Below the pieces are notes generated by a model that saw nothing but the letters and a program-made list of their open reading frames with translations, was not told the DNA's origin and ran no database searches. Below are positions 43,459 through 52,816 of a stretch of DNA of 64,000 nucleotides, piece by piece. The DNA lies in NCBI RefSeq assembly GCF_003386165.1, contig NZ_QRDV01000008.1:81103-145102 (forward strand). The letters run 5' to 3'. The DNA is from Winogradskyella eximia (GTDB lineage Bacteria; Bacteroidota; Bacteroidia; Flavobacteriales; Flavobacteriaceae). Made by a program: the position numbers and the translations under genes. Each line of letters starts with the position of its first letter. The first letter of the stretch is position 1.

Positions 43459-43530
43459 TGCTGTTTTCTAAAGCTAAGTTTTAAATTTAGGTGATTCGCA
43501 CCCAAACCGATTCATATACAATACACAATA

Positions 43531-43606
43531 TCACATTAATATGTGATTGACAGCCGCTATAGATTAAACTATTTTTAAGCAATCCATTACTCTAAATTAA
43601 TGGATT
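43531..43606. promoter_or_regulatory. Two palindromic hairpins in a 407-bp intergenic region
   Basis: ATCACAT (43531-43537) / ATGTGAT (43542-43548), and AATCCATTA (43581-43589) / TAATGGATT (43598-43606). Neither has a T-run, so they are not obvious terminators. The rest of 43459-43865 shows no gene I can support. Confidence 0.4.
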
Positions 43607-43865
43607 ATTATACATATATAAATAAAATTAAAATCTATAAAGGGTTAGTCAGTCATTATAATTACTGCTGCCATTGAACAAAGTTTATTCGAGGTTTCCA
43701 CACCTACACTAGCTATATTTTTTTATCATTTCAAAAATATCAGACTAGATATTTAAAAATGTAAGTGCGCTATTAGTCTTTTAGCAATAGGACTTATTAT
43801 TTTGTTTATAACCGGTTTGTACCATGTAATTTTTATATTTACTTGATCATATAAAAACGAGCTCA

Positions 43866-45014
43866 ATGAAACACTTACTGTTCTTACTAATTGCTTTTAC
43901 ATTACCAAGTAAAGCACAAACAAGTAAAGTGCTTGAGCCCAAATTAGAAAACATTGCATGGATTGCTGGAACATGGCATGGTGAAGCTTTTGGTGGCATC
44001 ACCGAAGAAATTTGGAGCGAACCTTCTGGCGGTTCTATGATGGCAACGTTTAAATTAATTAACGACGGAAAAGTCACCTTCTACGAAATTGAAGTCATAA
44101 GAGAAGTCGAAAATTCATTAATCCTTCAATTAAAACATTTCGGCCCAGATCTTAAAGGCTGGGAAACGAAAGATGAAACCGTTGATTTTCCTTTAATAGA
44201 AATCACAGAAAACAAAGTGGTTTTTGAAGGCATGTCCTTTGAAAAAAATTCAGATAATGAAATGAATGTTTATGTGGATATCAAAGACAACGGAAAAACG
44301 GAAACCGTAAAATTCAATTACAGAAAAACTTTAAAAAACAGCAAACCACTGAAACAGCTGATTAAAGTTAAACATGCAAAAGAAACCATAAATATTGATG
44401 GTATTGCAAATGAAACCATTTGGAAAAATTCAGAATGGCATCAACTCGATCAGTTATGGTTAGGTGAAGCCTATACGGCGGACGATTTTAAAGGGCGATA
44501 CAAGTTATCTTGGACTAAAGATGCCCTTTATCTTTTGGCAGAAATACAAGATGATGTTATTGTAGACACTCACAAAGATCCTCTTGTAGCGTGGTGGGAC
44601 GATGATTGTTTAGAAGTATTTATTGATGAAGACAATAGCGGAGGCGAACATCAATTTAATCATAATGCCTTTGCTTATCATATTGCTTTAGATGGCAATG
44701 TGGTTGACATGTCTACGGAGAAAACAGGTAAACTTTATAATTCTCATATCGAATCTAAAAACATAACCATAGGAAACACAACCATTTGGGAAGTAAAAAT
44801 GTCACTATACGACAATTCATACAATGACCATGGAGAAAATACACCTGTAAACTTAAGCTCCAATAAAAACATAGGATTCGCTCTTGCATACTGTGACAAC
44901 GACAGTAGTATAGAACGTGAAAACTTCATAGGATCTATTTCTGTTGAAGGTATTGACAAAAATCGTGGTTGGATTGATGCCAATATTTTCGGAACTTTAC
45001 AATTAATCGATTAA
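43866..45014 (+). CDS. Secreted DUF6265 and CBM9-like domain protein
   Basis: 382 residues: signal peptide, a DUF6265-type domain (about 20-155, ENIAWIAGTWHGEAFGGITEEIWSEPSGGSMMATFKL) and a CBM9-like sugar-binding domain (about 170-382, NIDGIANETIWKNSEWHQLDQLW, YLLAEIQDD, WDDDCLEVFID). CBM9 domains bind sugar ends, so a carbohydrate-linked envelope role is possible. Followed 13 bp later by the M28 peptidase gene, probably co-transcribed. Confidence 0.7.
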   Translation: MKHLLFLLIAFTLPSKAQTSKVLEPKLENIAWIAGTWHGEAFGGITEEIWSEPSGGSMMATFKLINDGKVTFYEIEVIREVENSLILQLKHFGPDLKGWETKDETVDFPLIEITENKVVFEGMSFEKNSDNEMNVYVDIKDNGKTETVKFNYRKTLKNSKPLKQLIKVKHAKETINIDGIANETIWKNSEWHQLDQLWLGEAYTADDFKGRYKLSWTKDALYLLAEIQDDVIVDTHKDPLVAWWDDDCLEVFIDEDNSGGEHQFNHNAFAYHIALDGNVVDMSTEKTGKLYNSHIESKNITIGNTTIWEVKMSLYDNSYNDHGENTPVNLSSNKNIGFALAYCDNDSSIERENFIGSISVEGIDKNRGWIDANIFGTLQLID

Positions 45015-45027
45015 CAACTTCAACATA

Positions 45028-46374
45028 ATGAAAATCGCAATCAGCTCAGTATTTCTAATGGTCTCTATTTTACTAGGTGCACAAACCGACCAAAATATTT
45101 ATGACATCATTGATGCTGTTTCGGAAGAACGTTTAAAAAAAGACGTACAAACGTTAGTCGATTTTGGAACACGCCATACACTAAGCGATACCATTTCTAA
45201 TACGCGTGGTATTGGAGCTGCGCGTCGTTGGATAAAATCTGAATTCGAAACCATTTCTAAAGATTGTAACGATTGCTTAGAGGTCTTCTACCAAAAGGAT
45301 TTAGTAAAAAAAGGAGAGAATCAACGTATCGTTAAAGACGTGATGGTCGTTAATGTTGTTGCCATTCAGCGAGGCACAAAATATCCAAATCGCTATATCA
45401 TAATGAGTGGTGATATCGATTCTAGAGTTTCTGACCCAAATGATTTTACTTCAGATGCACCAGGTGCTAATGACAATGCCACAGGAATGGCAGGTGCTAT
45501 TGAAGCTGCTAGAGTATTGTCTAAATATAAGTTTGAAAGTAGTATTATTTATGTGGGACTGTCTGGTGAAGAACAAGGTTTGTTTGGAGGGCAAGGTTTA
45601 GCAAAATATGCGAAGGAGCATCATTGGGATATTATTGGAGTTTTAAATAATGACATGATTGGAAATATCTCTGGAGTGGATGGTGTGATTGATAATCGCA
45701 CTTTCCGAATTTTCTCAGAACCGATTACAACGTCGGAAACAGATCCTGAAACATTAGCAAAACAAGCGAGAGCCAGACGTTTTTATGGTGGTGAAGTCGA
45801 TGGTATTTCGCGTCAGTTGGCACGATTTGTATATAAAACAACAAAAACCTACATGCCAGAGATGAACCCAATGCTAGTGTATCGCTTAGATCGTTTTGGA
45901 CGTGGAGGTCATCATAGACCTTTTAACGATGCGGGCTTTGCTGGTATCCGAATTATGGAAGCTCACGAAAATTACACCCAACAGCATCAAGATATTCGTA
46001 CAGAAAACGGGATTGCATACGGAGACACTTTTGAACATGTTAACTTTCCGTATTGCAAAAAATTAACCGCTGTCAACGCCATTACTATGGCAAGCCTTGC
46101 TTCTGCTCCACCGTCTCCAACCGAATTTAGTATTGGTGGCATTGTGGAAGCCTCTGCTAAATTACAATGGAATAACGTTGAAGGTGCCAAAGGTTATAAA
46201 ATCTATTGGCGAGATACCACTTCGCCAACTTGGGATCACAGCCGTTACGTAGAAGGTGCTACCGAATTTACCTTAGACGGTATCGTTATTGATAATTTCT
46301 TTTTTGGCGTGGCAGCTGTAAATGCTAATGGCCATGAAAGTGTTGTTGTGTTTCCAAATAAAATTTTAAGATAA
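45028..46374 (+). CDS. M28-family metallopeptidase with FN3 domain, altered zinc site
   Basis: 448 residues: signal peptide (to about LGAQ), M28 peptidase domain (about 100-300) and a C-terminal FN3 domain (about 360-448). Motifs GANDNATG (Asp149), SGEEQGLFGG (Glu181/182), LNNDMIGN and GGHHRPF carry most of the co-catalytic zinc residues of this family. The usual first motif GxHxDS reads SGDIDSR here (127-133), so the first zinc His is Asp129. It may still bind metal, but the site is unusual. It is part of a run of closely spaced plus-strand genes (43866-48935). Confidence 0.85.
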   Translation: MKIAISSVFLMVSILLGAQTDQNIYDIIDAVSEERLKKDVQTLVDFGTRHTLSDTISNTRGIGAARRWIKSEFETISKDCNDCLEVFYQKDLVKKGENQRIVKDVMVVNVVAIQRGTKYPNRYIIMSGDIDSRVSDPNDFTSDAPGANDNATGMAGAIEAARVLSKYKFESSIIYVGLSGEEQGLFGGQGLAKYAKEHHWDIIGVLNNDMIGNISGVDGVIDNRTFRIFSEPITTSETDPETLAKQARARRFYGGEVDGISRQLARFVYKTTKTYMPEMNPMLVYRLDRFGRGGHHRPFNDAGFAGIRIMEAHENYTQQHQDIRTENGIAYGDTFEHVNFPYCKKLTAVNAITMASLASAPPSPTEFSIGGIVEASAKLQWNNVEGAKGYKIYWRDTTSPTWDHSRYVEGATEFTLDGIVIDNFFFGVAAVNANGHESVVVFPNKILR

Positions 46375-46380
46375 ACAGCA

Positions 46381-46731
46381 ATGAAAATCAGTCAGCTTAA
46401 ACCGTTAATACCAGAATTATTTTTAATGGTTTCCGTTTTATATTATTGGGTTTTAACTCTTAATCTTTTAAATCCAATTGCTATGGGTTTATTAGCTATT
46501 CTTATTTATCTTATTATAAGCAAAAAAGCAACATTAGGATTAGTTATTTCAGTTGTCTTTATTGCTTTGAATTTATTTCTGGTTTTAGCATTAATTTCTG
46601 AATTATCAGAATTTGAAGTCATTAATCAAAATTATAACAACCTTATTATTTTTGGCTCCTTATATCTTGGATTAAATTTAATATTGGCAGGATTTATGTT
46701 TTATAAATACTTGAAATTAAAAACGAATTAA
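46381..46731 (+). CDS. Small membrane protein of unknown function
   Basis: 116 residues with about four hydrophobic segments (around 12-32, 34-50, 55-75 and 87-108). No signature is visible. It is placed 6 bp after the M28 gene and 2 bp before the M1 peptidase gene, so it is co-transcribed with two peptidases. No function can be proposed. Confidence 0.6.
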   Translation: MKISQLKPLIPELFLMVSVLYYWVLTLNLLNPIAMGLLAILIYLIISKKATLGLVISVVFIALNLFLVLALISELSEFEVINQNYNNLIIFGSLYLGLNLILAGFMFYKYLKLKTN

Positions 46732-46733
46732 AA

Positions 46734-48362
46734 TTGAAAACTAAGTTACTCCTACTATTTGTATTGACATTTTCGACCATACAAGCCCAATTGCTTCAAG
46801 ATAAGGGAGAATTCACCAAACAAGATACACTTAGAGGAAGCATTACTCCAGAACGTGAATGGTGGGATTTAACCTATTACTTTTTAGATCTAAAAATCTT
46901 TGAATCTAAGAAATATATTTCAGGCGTAAACACTATAAAATACAAAGTCTTAAAACCTCACCAAGTTATGCAAATAGACTTACAAGAGCCTATGCGTATA
47001 ACCTCAGTTTACCAGGATAATGAAAAACTAAAAGTAACTCGAGATGGAAGTGCACATTTTATAACGTTAATCAAACCGCAAACTACAGGAACAATTAATA
47101 CGCTTTACGTATCTTATGATGGGAAACCAAAAGAGGCGATTAATGCCCCTTGGGATGGAGGATTTTCTTGGAAGAAAGACAAAAATGGCAAGGATTTTAT
47201 TGCTACCTCTTGTCAAGGTTTAGGAGCAAGTGTGTGGTGGCCCAACAAAGACCACATGTACGATGAAGTGGATAGTATGCATATTAGGATTACCGCGCCT
47301 AAAGATCTCATTCCTGTTTCCAATGGTCGGTTAGTACATATTCAAGATCACCCTAAAGCGAACATATATACCTGGTTTGTAAATAACCCAATTAACAATT
47401 ATGGCGTTAATGTAAATATTGGAGACTATACCAATTTCTCTGAAGTCTTTAAAGGTGAAAAAGGGGATTTAGATATGGATTATTGGGTGCTTAAAGATAA
47501 TTTAGAACTAGCAAAAGCGCATTTTAAAGATGCACCAAAAATGATGAAAGCCTTTGAACATTGGTTTGGTCCTTATCCATTTTATGAAGATAGTTTTAAA
47601 TTGGTTGAAGTCCCTTATTTAGGCATGGAGCATCAAAGTTCTGTGACCTACGGAAACAAATATAAGCAAGGCTATTTAGGACGAGATTTATCTGGCACAG
47701 GTTGGGGTTTAAAATTTGATTTTATTATTATCCACGAAGCTGGTCACGAATGGTTTGCTAACAATATCACCAACAAAGACATCGCTGATATGTGGATTCA
47801 CGAAGGCTTCACCTCCTACTCTGAAAATCTATTTTTAGACTATTATTATGGCAAAGAAGCGTCTGCCGATTATGTGATTGGTACACGTGCTAATATTCAA
47901 AACGATAAACCTTTAATTGGCACCTACAATGTGAATAATGAAGGCTCTAGCGACATGTATTATAAAGGAGCTAATATGTTGCACACACTTCGTCAACTGA
48001 TTGAAGATGATGAAAAATGGAGACAAATACTGAGAGGTTTAAATTCTGAATTTTATCATCAAACGGTGACTACAAAACAGATTGAAGATTACTTAAGTGA
48101 GCACTCTGGTATTGATTTAACGGCTTTTTTTAATCAATATTTAAGAACGACTAAAATTCCGACTTTAGAATATGAAATAAAAGCGGGTGAGTTAAAGTAT
48201 CGCTGGACCGACATTGTTGAAGGGTTTGATATGCCTATTCAAGTTGACATTGATGGCAAATCCGAATGGTTATTTCCAAAAGCCGAATGGCAATCTAAAA
48301 AAGTCTCTTCTCAAGATTTCAAAATAGATAGAGACTTCTACGTGAATTCTAAAAAATTATAA
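46734..48362 (+). CDS. M1-family zinc metallopeptidase
   Basis: 542 residues with a signal peptide (to about IQAQ) and the gluzincin motif HEAGHEWFANN, with the third ligand Glu 19 residues downstream in DMWIHEGFTSYSEN. The substrate motif GxMEN reads LGMEHQS, as in a known M1 subgroup. It should be a periplasmic aminopeptidase or related. The start is TTG, 2 bp after the preceding stop; the N-terminal MKTKLLLLFVLTF signal begins right there, which supports it. Confidence 0.9.
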   Translation: MKTKLLLLFVLTFSTIQAQLLQDKGEFTKQDTLRGSITPEREWWDLTYYFLDLKIFESKKYISGVNTIKYKVLKPHQVMQIDLQEPMRITSVYQDNEKLKVTRDGSAHFITLIKPQTTGTINTLYVSYDGKPKEAINAPWDGGFSWKKDKNGKDFIATSCQGLGASVWWPNKDHMYDEVDSMHIRITAPKDLIPVSNGRLVHIQDHPKANIYTWFVNNPINNYGVNVNIGDYTNFSEVFKGEKGDLDMDYWVLKDNLELAKAHFKDAPKMMKAFEHWFGPYPFYEDSFKLVEVPYLGMEHQSSVTYGNKYKQGYLGRDLSGTGWGLKFDFIIIHEAGHEWFANNITNKDIADMWIHEGFTSYSENLFLDYYYGKEASADYVIGTRANIQNDKPLIGTYNVNNEGSSDMYYKGANMLHTLRQLIEDDEKWRQILRGLNSEFYHQTVTTKQIEDYLSEHSGIDLTAFFNQYLRTTKIPTLEYEIKAGELKYRWTDIVEGFDMPIQVDIDGKSEWLFPKAEWQSKKVSSQDFKIDRDFYVNSKKL

Positions 48363-48365
48363 CCT

Positions 48366-48935
48366 TTGGAATTACCAGAATTATATTTTAAAACAGATAC
48401 GGATTGGCGCGAATGGTTACTAGACTATCATGACTCTGTAAAAGGCGTACATTTAATTTTCTACAAAGTAGATCATAAAAAGGAATCTATGCGTTGGGAA
48501 GAGGCGGTAAAAGTTGCCCTTTGTTTTGGTTGGATAGATTCCACAGTAAAAAGTTTAGGAGACGGAAAGCGTAAACAATATTTTTGCCCACGACAACCCA
48601 AAAGTGTCTGGAGTGCAGTAAACAAAAATCATATAGCGCAATTACATAAAGCGAACTTAATCCACCAAAGTGGACACCACTCTATTAAAATTGCAAAAGA
48701 AAATGGCAGTTGGACAGCATTAGATGATGTAGAAAATGGAGTTATTCCCAGTAATCTTCAACAAGCCTTTGATGCTAACAAAAATGCTTTTGAAAACTAC
48801 CTCAACTTTGCTCCTAGCTACAGAAAACATTATTTATACTGGCTAAATCAAGCTAAACGCGAAGCGACCAAACAAAAAAGAATCGCAGAGATTATTAAAC
48901 TCTGCGATGCTAATATTAAAAGTCGTGATATTTAG
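48366..48935 (+). CDS. YdeI/OmpD-associated family protein
   Basis: 189 residues of the YdeI (DUF1905-like, OmpD-associated) family, with WREWLLDYHDSVKGVHLIFYKVDHKKESMRWEEAVKVALCFGWIDSTVKSLGDGKRKQYFCPRQPKSVWSAVN. Some relatives are linked to resistance to cationic peptides. The start is TTG at 48366, 3 bp after the M1 stop. It is cytosolic (no signal). Last gene of the plus-strand run. Confidence 0.85.
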   Translation: MELPELYFKTDTDWREWLLDYHDSVKGVHLIFYKVDHKKESMRWEEAVKVALCFGWIDSTVKSLGDGKRKQYFCPRQPKSVWSAVNKNHIAQLHKANLIHQSGHHSIKIAKENGSWTALDDVENGVIPSNLQQAFDANKNAFENYLNFAPSYRKHYLYWLNQAKREATKQKRIAEIIKLCDANIKSRDI

Positions 48936-48939
48936 TAAA

Positions 48940-50403
48940 TTATAACCCACTAATATAACTTCCATAAGGGTCTTTAAACTGCATACCTTCAGAATAACGA
49001 TACTTACTTAATTTTTTAAATTGCGTTAAACCCCAAAGAATAAATTCCTTTTCAAAATAGACATCTTTAGGATCAATTTCTGGCTGATAATCTGCAATTA
49101 AAGCATCTAACGGAGTGACCTCATCTAATTTTGCCTTATAAGTTGCATCATTATAATCATCTAACAATTCAAAACCATCTCCATTAAAGAACCATGAGAT
49201 TAAGTCATCGTAAGGTGTTTCGTCACGTTGTTTTTCTAGTTTTTCAACTTTAGGAAAATATTTAGGGAATAAGGTTTTTACTGCAGCCTCCATTAAAGCG
49301 TTAGCTACAAAATCGGCACCTTCTTGTTCTCCTTCGTACACTAATTCCACTTTTCCTGTAATTGCAGGAATCACTCCTGTAAAATCCGATAAACGTACAG
49401 CAGTTGTATCATCTCCTGCTATTAAAGCACGACGTTCTGCGGTACTTAGTAAATTCTCAAAAGCCGTAATACTCATACGTGCACTGACACCACTTTTTAC
49501 ATCTACATATTCACTTTCTCTGGCTTCAAAACTGATTTGCTCTAAAAGGTCTTTAGCTAGTTCTGGAACGTAAACAGATTCCGATTGTCTAGAATCTAGC
49601 TTTGCTTCTTGTGCAGTAATTGTTCTTGCCGTTTCTACATCTTCAGGATAATGCGTTAAAATCTGAGAACCAATTCTATCCTTCAAAGGAGTCACAATGC
49701 TTCCTCTATTGGTATAATCTTCAGGATTTGCTGTAAACACAAACTGCATATCTAAAGGTAAACGCAATTTGAAACCTCTAATTTGAATATCACCTTCTTG
49801 CAAAATATTAAATAAGGCGACTTGAATTCGTGCTTGTAAATCTGGCAATTCGTTTATAACAAAAATGCAACGGTTCGCTCTTGGAATCATACCGTAGTGA
49901 ATGACACGATCATCAGCATAACTCAATTTCAAATTGGCTGCTTTTATCGGATCGACATCACCAATAATATCGGCAACGGTTACATCTGGTGTGGCTAATT
50001 TTTCAGCAAAACGATCATTTCTATGTAACCAAGTTATTGGAGTATCATCTCCTTTTTCAGCAATCAATTCTACTGCAAATCTTGAAATCGGTGCTAAGGG
50101 ATCGTCATTAATTTCAGAACCTGCTACAATTGGAATGTTTTCATCCAACAGATTCACCATCATCCTTGCCAAACGTGTTTTTGCCTGTCCTCTTAATCCT
50201 AATAAATTAATATTATGTCTAGATAGAATCGCACGTTCTAATTCTGGAATCACGGTATTTTCATAACCATGAATGCCTTCAAACGTATTGACTTTATTCT
50301 TTATATTTTCAATAAGATTATCTCTCAATTCATCTTTAATAGACTTTGATTGATATCCTGTTTTTTTTAATTCTCCGAGTGTACTTATGTTTTCTGTTTT
50401 CAT
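48940..50403 (-). CDS. AAA ATPase of the magnesium-chelatase/MoxR-like group
   Basis: About 487 residues starting MKTENISTLGELKKTGYQSKSIKDELR; the further in-frame ATG at 50472 lies in a repeat element and is not used. It has a Walker A-like GLRGQAKTRLAR, Walker B CIFVINELPDL, and sensor-type motifs (TANPEDYTNRGSIVTPLKDRIGSQ). These proteins act with VWA-domain partners as metal-chelatase-like or chaperone machines, and the VWA gene follows 91 bp upstream of it on the same strand. No chelatase substrate can be inferred. Its stop is 5 bp from the end of the opposite YdeI-like gene. Confidence 0.87.
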   Translation of the reverse strand: MKTENISTLGELKKTGYQSKSIKDELRDNLIENIKNKVNTFEGIHGYENTVIPELERAILSRHNINLLGLRGQAKTRLARMMVNLLDENIPIVAGSEINDDPLAPISRFAVELIAEKGDDTPITWLHRNDRFAEKLATPDVTVADIIGDVDPIKAANLKLSYADDRVIHYGMIPRANRCIFVINELPDLQARIQVALFNILQEGDIQIRGFKLRLPLDMQFVFTANPEDYTNRGSIVTPLKDRIGSQILTHYPEDVETARTITAQEAKLDSRQSESVYVPELAKDLLEQISFEARESEYVDVKSGVSARMSITAFENLLSTAERRALIAGDDTTAVRLSDFTGVIPAITGKVELVYEGEQEGADFVANALMEAAVKTLFPKYFPKVEKLEKQRDETPYDDLISWFFNGDGFELLDDYNDATYKAKLDEVTPLDALIADYQPEIDPKDVYFEKEFILWGLTQFKKLSKYRYSEGMQFKDPYGSYISGL

Positions 50404-50407
50404 TGTA

Positions 50408-50490
50408 TAGCTTTTGGCCATTGGCTTTTCGTTGTTAGTAACTTCAAATACATAAAAGCTAAAGGCTAACACCTAAAAGCAAACAGCTAA
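50408..50490. repeat. Second intergenic element of AGCTAAAA-type repeats
   Basis: Left part 50408-50430 (ATAGC, TTTTGGC, CATTGGC, TTTT) and right part 50454-50490 (AAAAGCTAAAGGCTAAC, then AAAAGC, AGCTAA) repeat the theme of 36083-36162 in the gap between VWA and ATPase genes. Confidence 0.6.
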
Positions 50491-50494
50491 TTAT

Positions 50495-51625
50495 TTATCC
50501 TTTAATTCTCTTCTTCCTATTGTTTTCGTAATCTTCAAAAATCATTTCGCCTAAACCTTTCAATCCTGTGTAGAATGCTTTTCCTCTATTGGCTTGCGTA
50601 AATTTTCTAATAAATTGCATTAAATACGGATCTTCTGCAATCATAAAAGTTGTTATTGGAATATGTAAACGTCTTGCCTGTTGTGCCATCGCATAACACT
50701 TGTTGGTGATATACGGATCTAAGCCATTACTATTTTTATAATATTGGCCGTCTGGCATACGTAAGCAACTAGGCTTGCCATCCGTAATCATAAAAATCTG
50801 CTTGTTGGTATTTCGTTTTCTGCGCAACATATCCATCGCGAGTTGTAATCCTGCAACCGTATTGGTATGGTAAGGACCGACTTTTAAATAGGGTAATTCT
50901 TTGATTTTAATTGGCCAAGCATCATTACCAAAGACTAATATTTCTAAAGTGTCTTTTGGATAACGTGTGGTGATTAATTCGGCTAAAGCCATAGCGACTT
51001 TTTTCGCTGGAGTAATTCGGTCTTCCCCGTACAGAATCATACTATGACTAATATCAATCATCAAAACCGTACTCATTTGGCTTTTGTGAAGGGTTTCTTC
51101 AACAACCAAATCATCTTCTGTTAGACTAAAATCGCCAATACCATTATTGATTTGAGCGTTTCTAATGCTTTCAGTCATCGAAACTTTATCTAAACTATCA
51201 CCAAACTGATAAGCTCTAAAATCACCTGTATGCTCGTCACCAAGTCCAACACCTTTGCTTTTATGGTTGCCAGAACCGCTACGTTTTATTTTTCCAAAAA
51301 TATGATCTAGTGCTTGTTGTCTAATAGCACGTTCTGTTTTTGCAGTAATTGTCATGCCTCCTTCACCTGCGCCTGTAGGATCAATTTCTTCTCTTATGTA
51401 ACCTTTATTCTTTAGGTCTTCAATAAAATCATCAATAGTATATTCTGGAGTCGTTAATTTGTATTCTTTATCGAGCTCTCGTAACCAATCGATAGCTTCA
51501 TCAAAATCACCCGAGGTATGGGTAATGAGCTCCTTAAAAATTTCGAAAAGTTTTTCGAAAGGAGACTGATGCGGAGCTTCGTAGGTTTTAAAGACGAAAC
51601 CCGATTTATTTGTTTTTTCTTTCAT
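50495..51625 (-). CDS. VWA-domain protein, partner of the AAA ATPase
   Basis: About 376 residues from MKEKTNKSGFVFKTYEAP; the in-frame ATG at 51658 is not preferred. The C-terminal half is a von Willebrand A domain with an intact MIDAS: DISHSM, a Thr in the LITTRYPKD region and MITDGKPS. The N-terminal part is helical with a Gly/Lys-rich linker (GSGNHKSKGVGLGDEHTGD). With the neighbouring AAA ATPase it forms a chelatase/chaperone-like pair. Target unknown. Confidence 0.85.
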   Translation of the reverse strand: MKEKTNKSGFVFKTYEAPHQSPFEKLFEIFKELITHTSGDFDEAIDWLRELDKEYKLTTPEYTIDDFIEDLKNKGYIREEIDPTGAGEGGMTITAKTERAIRQQALDHIFGKIKRSGSGNHKSKGVGLGDEHTGDFRAYQFGDSLDKVSMTESIRNAQINNGIGDFSLTEDDLVVEETLHKSQMSTVLMIDISHSMILYGEDRITPAKKVAMALAELITTRYPKDTLEILVFGNDAWPIKIKELPYLKVGPYHTNTVAGLQLAMDMLRRKRNTNKQIFMITDGKPSCLRMPDGQYYKNSNGLDPYITNKCYAMAQQARRLHIPITTFMIAEDPYLMQFIRKFTQANRGKAFYTGLKGLGEMIFEDYENNRKKRIKG

Positions 51626-52032
51626 GTGTTTTTCTTTAATAATATTTAACTGACACATGCAGTTCGCGACTATTCTCTGTCTTTCTGAGATGAAATTTTA
51701 AGAATGCGCGTTTCATAGCTATGTAAAAATAATGCTTTTTAGCTCGCTTCAATAAGCATTAACATCTCTTTTAGAAATGATTTTTTAGATATAGCGATGT
51801 TTAAACTTTTGTTTACCTTGACTTCAAGACGTTAAAATAAAGTCTTTTTAAAAGGTTTCTATTGTAAGTGAGAATTATAAACAAAGATTTAATAAGTGTT
51901 CTAGAAACACTTTATTACATATGAAGCTTCAATCTTTAAGTAAGACTCAAATTTATATGTGGTAATCGCAGTAGTTTGGTTTCGGTTTAAAATTCGGAAT
52001 AGACTTAAGCAAATAATTAAGTGAGATTTTAA
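51626..52032. other. Intergenic region without a supported gene
   Basis: About 400 bp. An imperfect hairpin AAGTGTT (51894-51900) / AACACTT (51906-51912) is visible, and a minus-strand TAAATTTG (51948-51955) could be a -7 box for the VWA gene. I see no coding region. Confidence 0.4.
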
Positions 52033-52710
52033 TTATTCTACACGTCTTAAGCCTTCTAAATCTTCTATCTTTACATGTTTTCCTGTGGTAGATATTAGAC
52101 CTTCCTTTTTAAATTGAGATAAAATTCTAATGGCAGACTCTGTTGCTGTGCCCACTAAACTGGCATAATCTTCTCTAGATAACATAACACCTAAAAACCC
52201 TTTCTCATCAGTATTAAAAGTTTCATATAAGTAAATTAGAACATCTGCTAAACGTTGCTTTACAGATTTCTGAGCCATATCTACAATGATATTATCTGCG
52301 ACTCTAAGCTCTTTTGCCATTTCCTGAAGCATGTCTAGAGAAAAATTAGCATTATTGGTTAGGTCATTAATAATCTCATTTCTAGGTATAAAACAAATTT
52401 CCATGTCATTCAAAGCAATAGCTGTAAGATTCGATTTCTCATCTGTAACTAAAGAACGTTGCCCAATTAAATCACCTCTAACAACCAATTTTACAATTTG
52501 ATCCTTACCGTTGGCACTTAATTTAGATAATTTACAAACACCATCTTTTACACAATAAACACCATTAATACTTTCTCCTTCTCTAAAAAGAATTTCTCCT
52601 TTTTTAATAAACTTTGAAGTCTTACATCCCGAAATTCGAATTAAATCATCTTTCCCTAAAGCTCTTAAAGAATTAAACTGTTTAATTATACATTGTTCAC
52701 ATTTACTCAT
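52033..52710 (-). CDS. Crp/Fnr-family transcriptional regulator
   Basis: About 225 residues: cNMP-binding-type beta-roll (about 25-140) followed by a helix-turn-helix (LSREDYASLVGTATESAIRILSQFKKEGLI). The N-terminus reads MSKCEQC, with Cys4 and Cys7 and a further Cys29. This could be part of an Fe-S site but is not the spacing of E. coli FNR. Start 52710 is preferred over 52731 because the minus-strand -7 box TAACTTTG (52729-52736) overlaps the latter. It is divergent from the CcoI gene and next to the cbb3 oxidase locus, so it probably controls micro-aerobic respiration. Confidence 0.88.
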   Translation of the reverse strand: MSKCEQCIIKQFNSLRALGKDDLIRISGCKTSKFIKKGEILFREGESINGVYCVKDGVCKLSKLSANGKDQIVKLVVRGDLIGQRSLVTDEKSNLTAIALNDMEICFIPRNEIINDLTNNANFSLDMLQEMAKELRVADNIIVDMAQKSVKQRLADVLIYLYETFNTDEKGFLGVMLSREDYASLVGTATESAIRILSQFKKEGLISTTGKHVKIEDLEGLRRVE

Positions 52711-52728
52711 TCCAAAATCTATTATATT

Positions 52729-52736
52729 CAAAGTTA
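52729..52736 (-). promoter_or_regulatory. -7 box (TAACTTTG) of the Crp/Fnr gene
   Basis: TAACTTTG on the minus strand, 19 bp before the ATG at 52710. Confidence 0.6.
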
Positions 52737-52744
52737 ATCAAAAC

Positions 52745-52758
52745 ATGACAAATATCAT
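52745..52758. promoter_or_regulatory. FNR-like palindrome between the regulator and ccoI
   Basis: ATGAC-AAAT-ATCAT resembles the FNR box TTGAT-N4-ATCAA and matches the palindrome at 55295-55312. It is placed between the divergent -7 boxes. Nearby 52778-52793 reads TGTGA-N6-TTACA, one mismatch from a CRP site. Confidence 0.6.
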
Positions 52759-52771
52759 AGATTATAATAAC

Positions 52772-52779
52772 TAGATTTG
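52772..52779 (+). promoter_or_regulatory. -7 box (TAGATTTG) of ccoI
   Basis: TAGATTTG, 37 bp before the ATG at 52817. Confidence 0.6.
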
Positions 52780-52816
52780 TGACTTTTGTTACAGGTATAA
52801 TTGAGCAAATTTTAAA

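Noticed and set aside
43459-43865. A decayed gene in this gap
   Set aside because: All frames are full of stops and no family sequence can be recognised.
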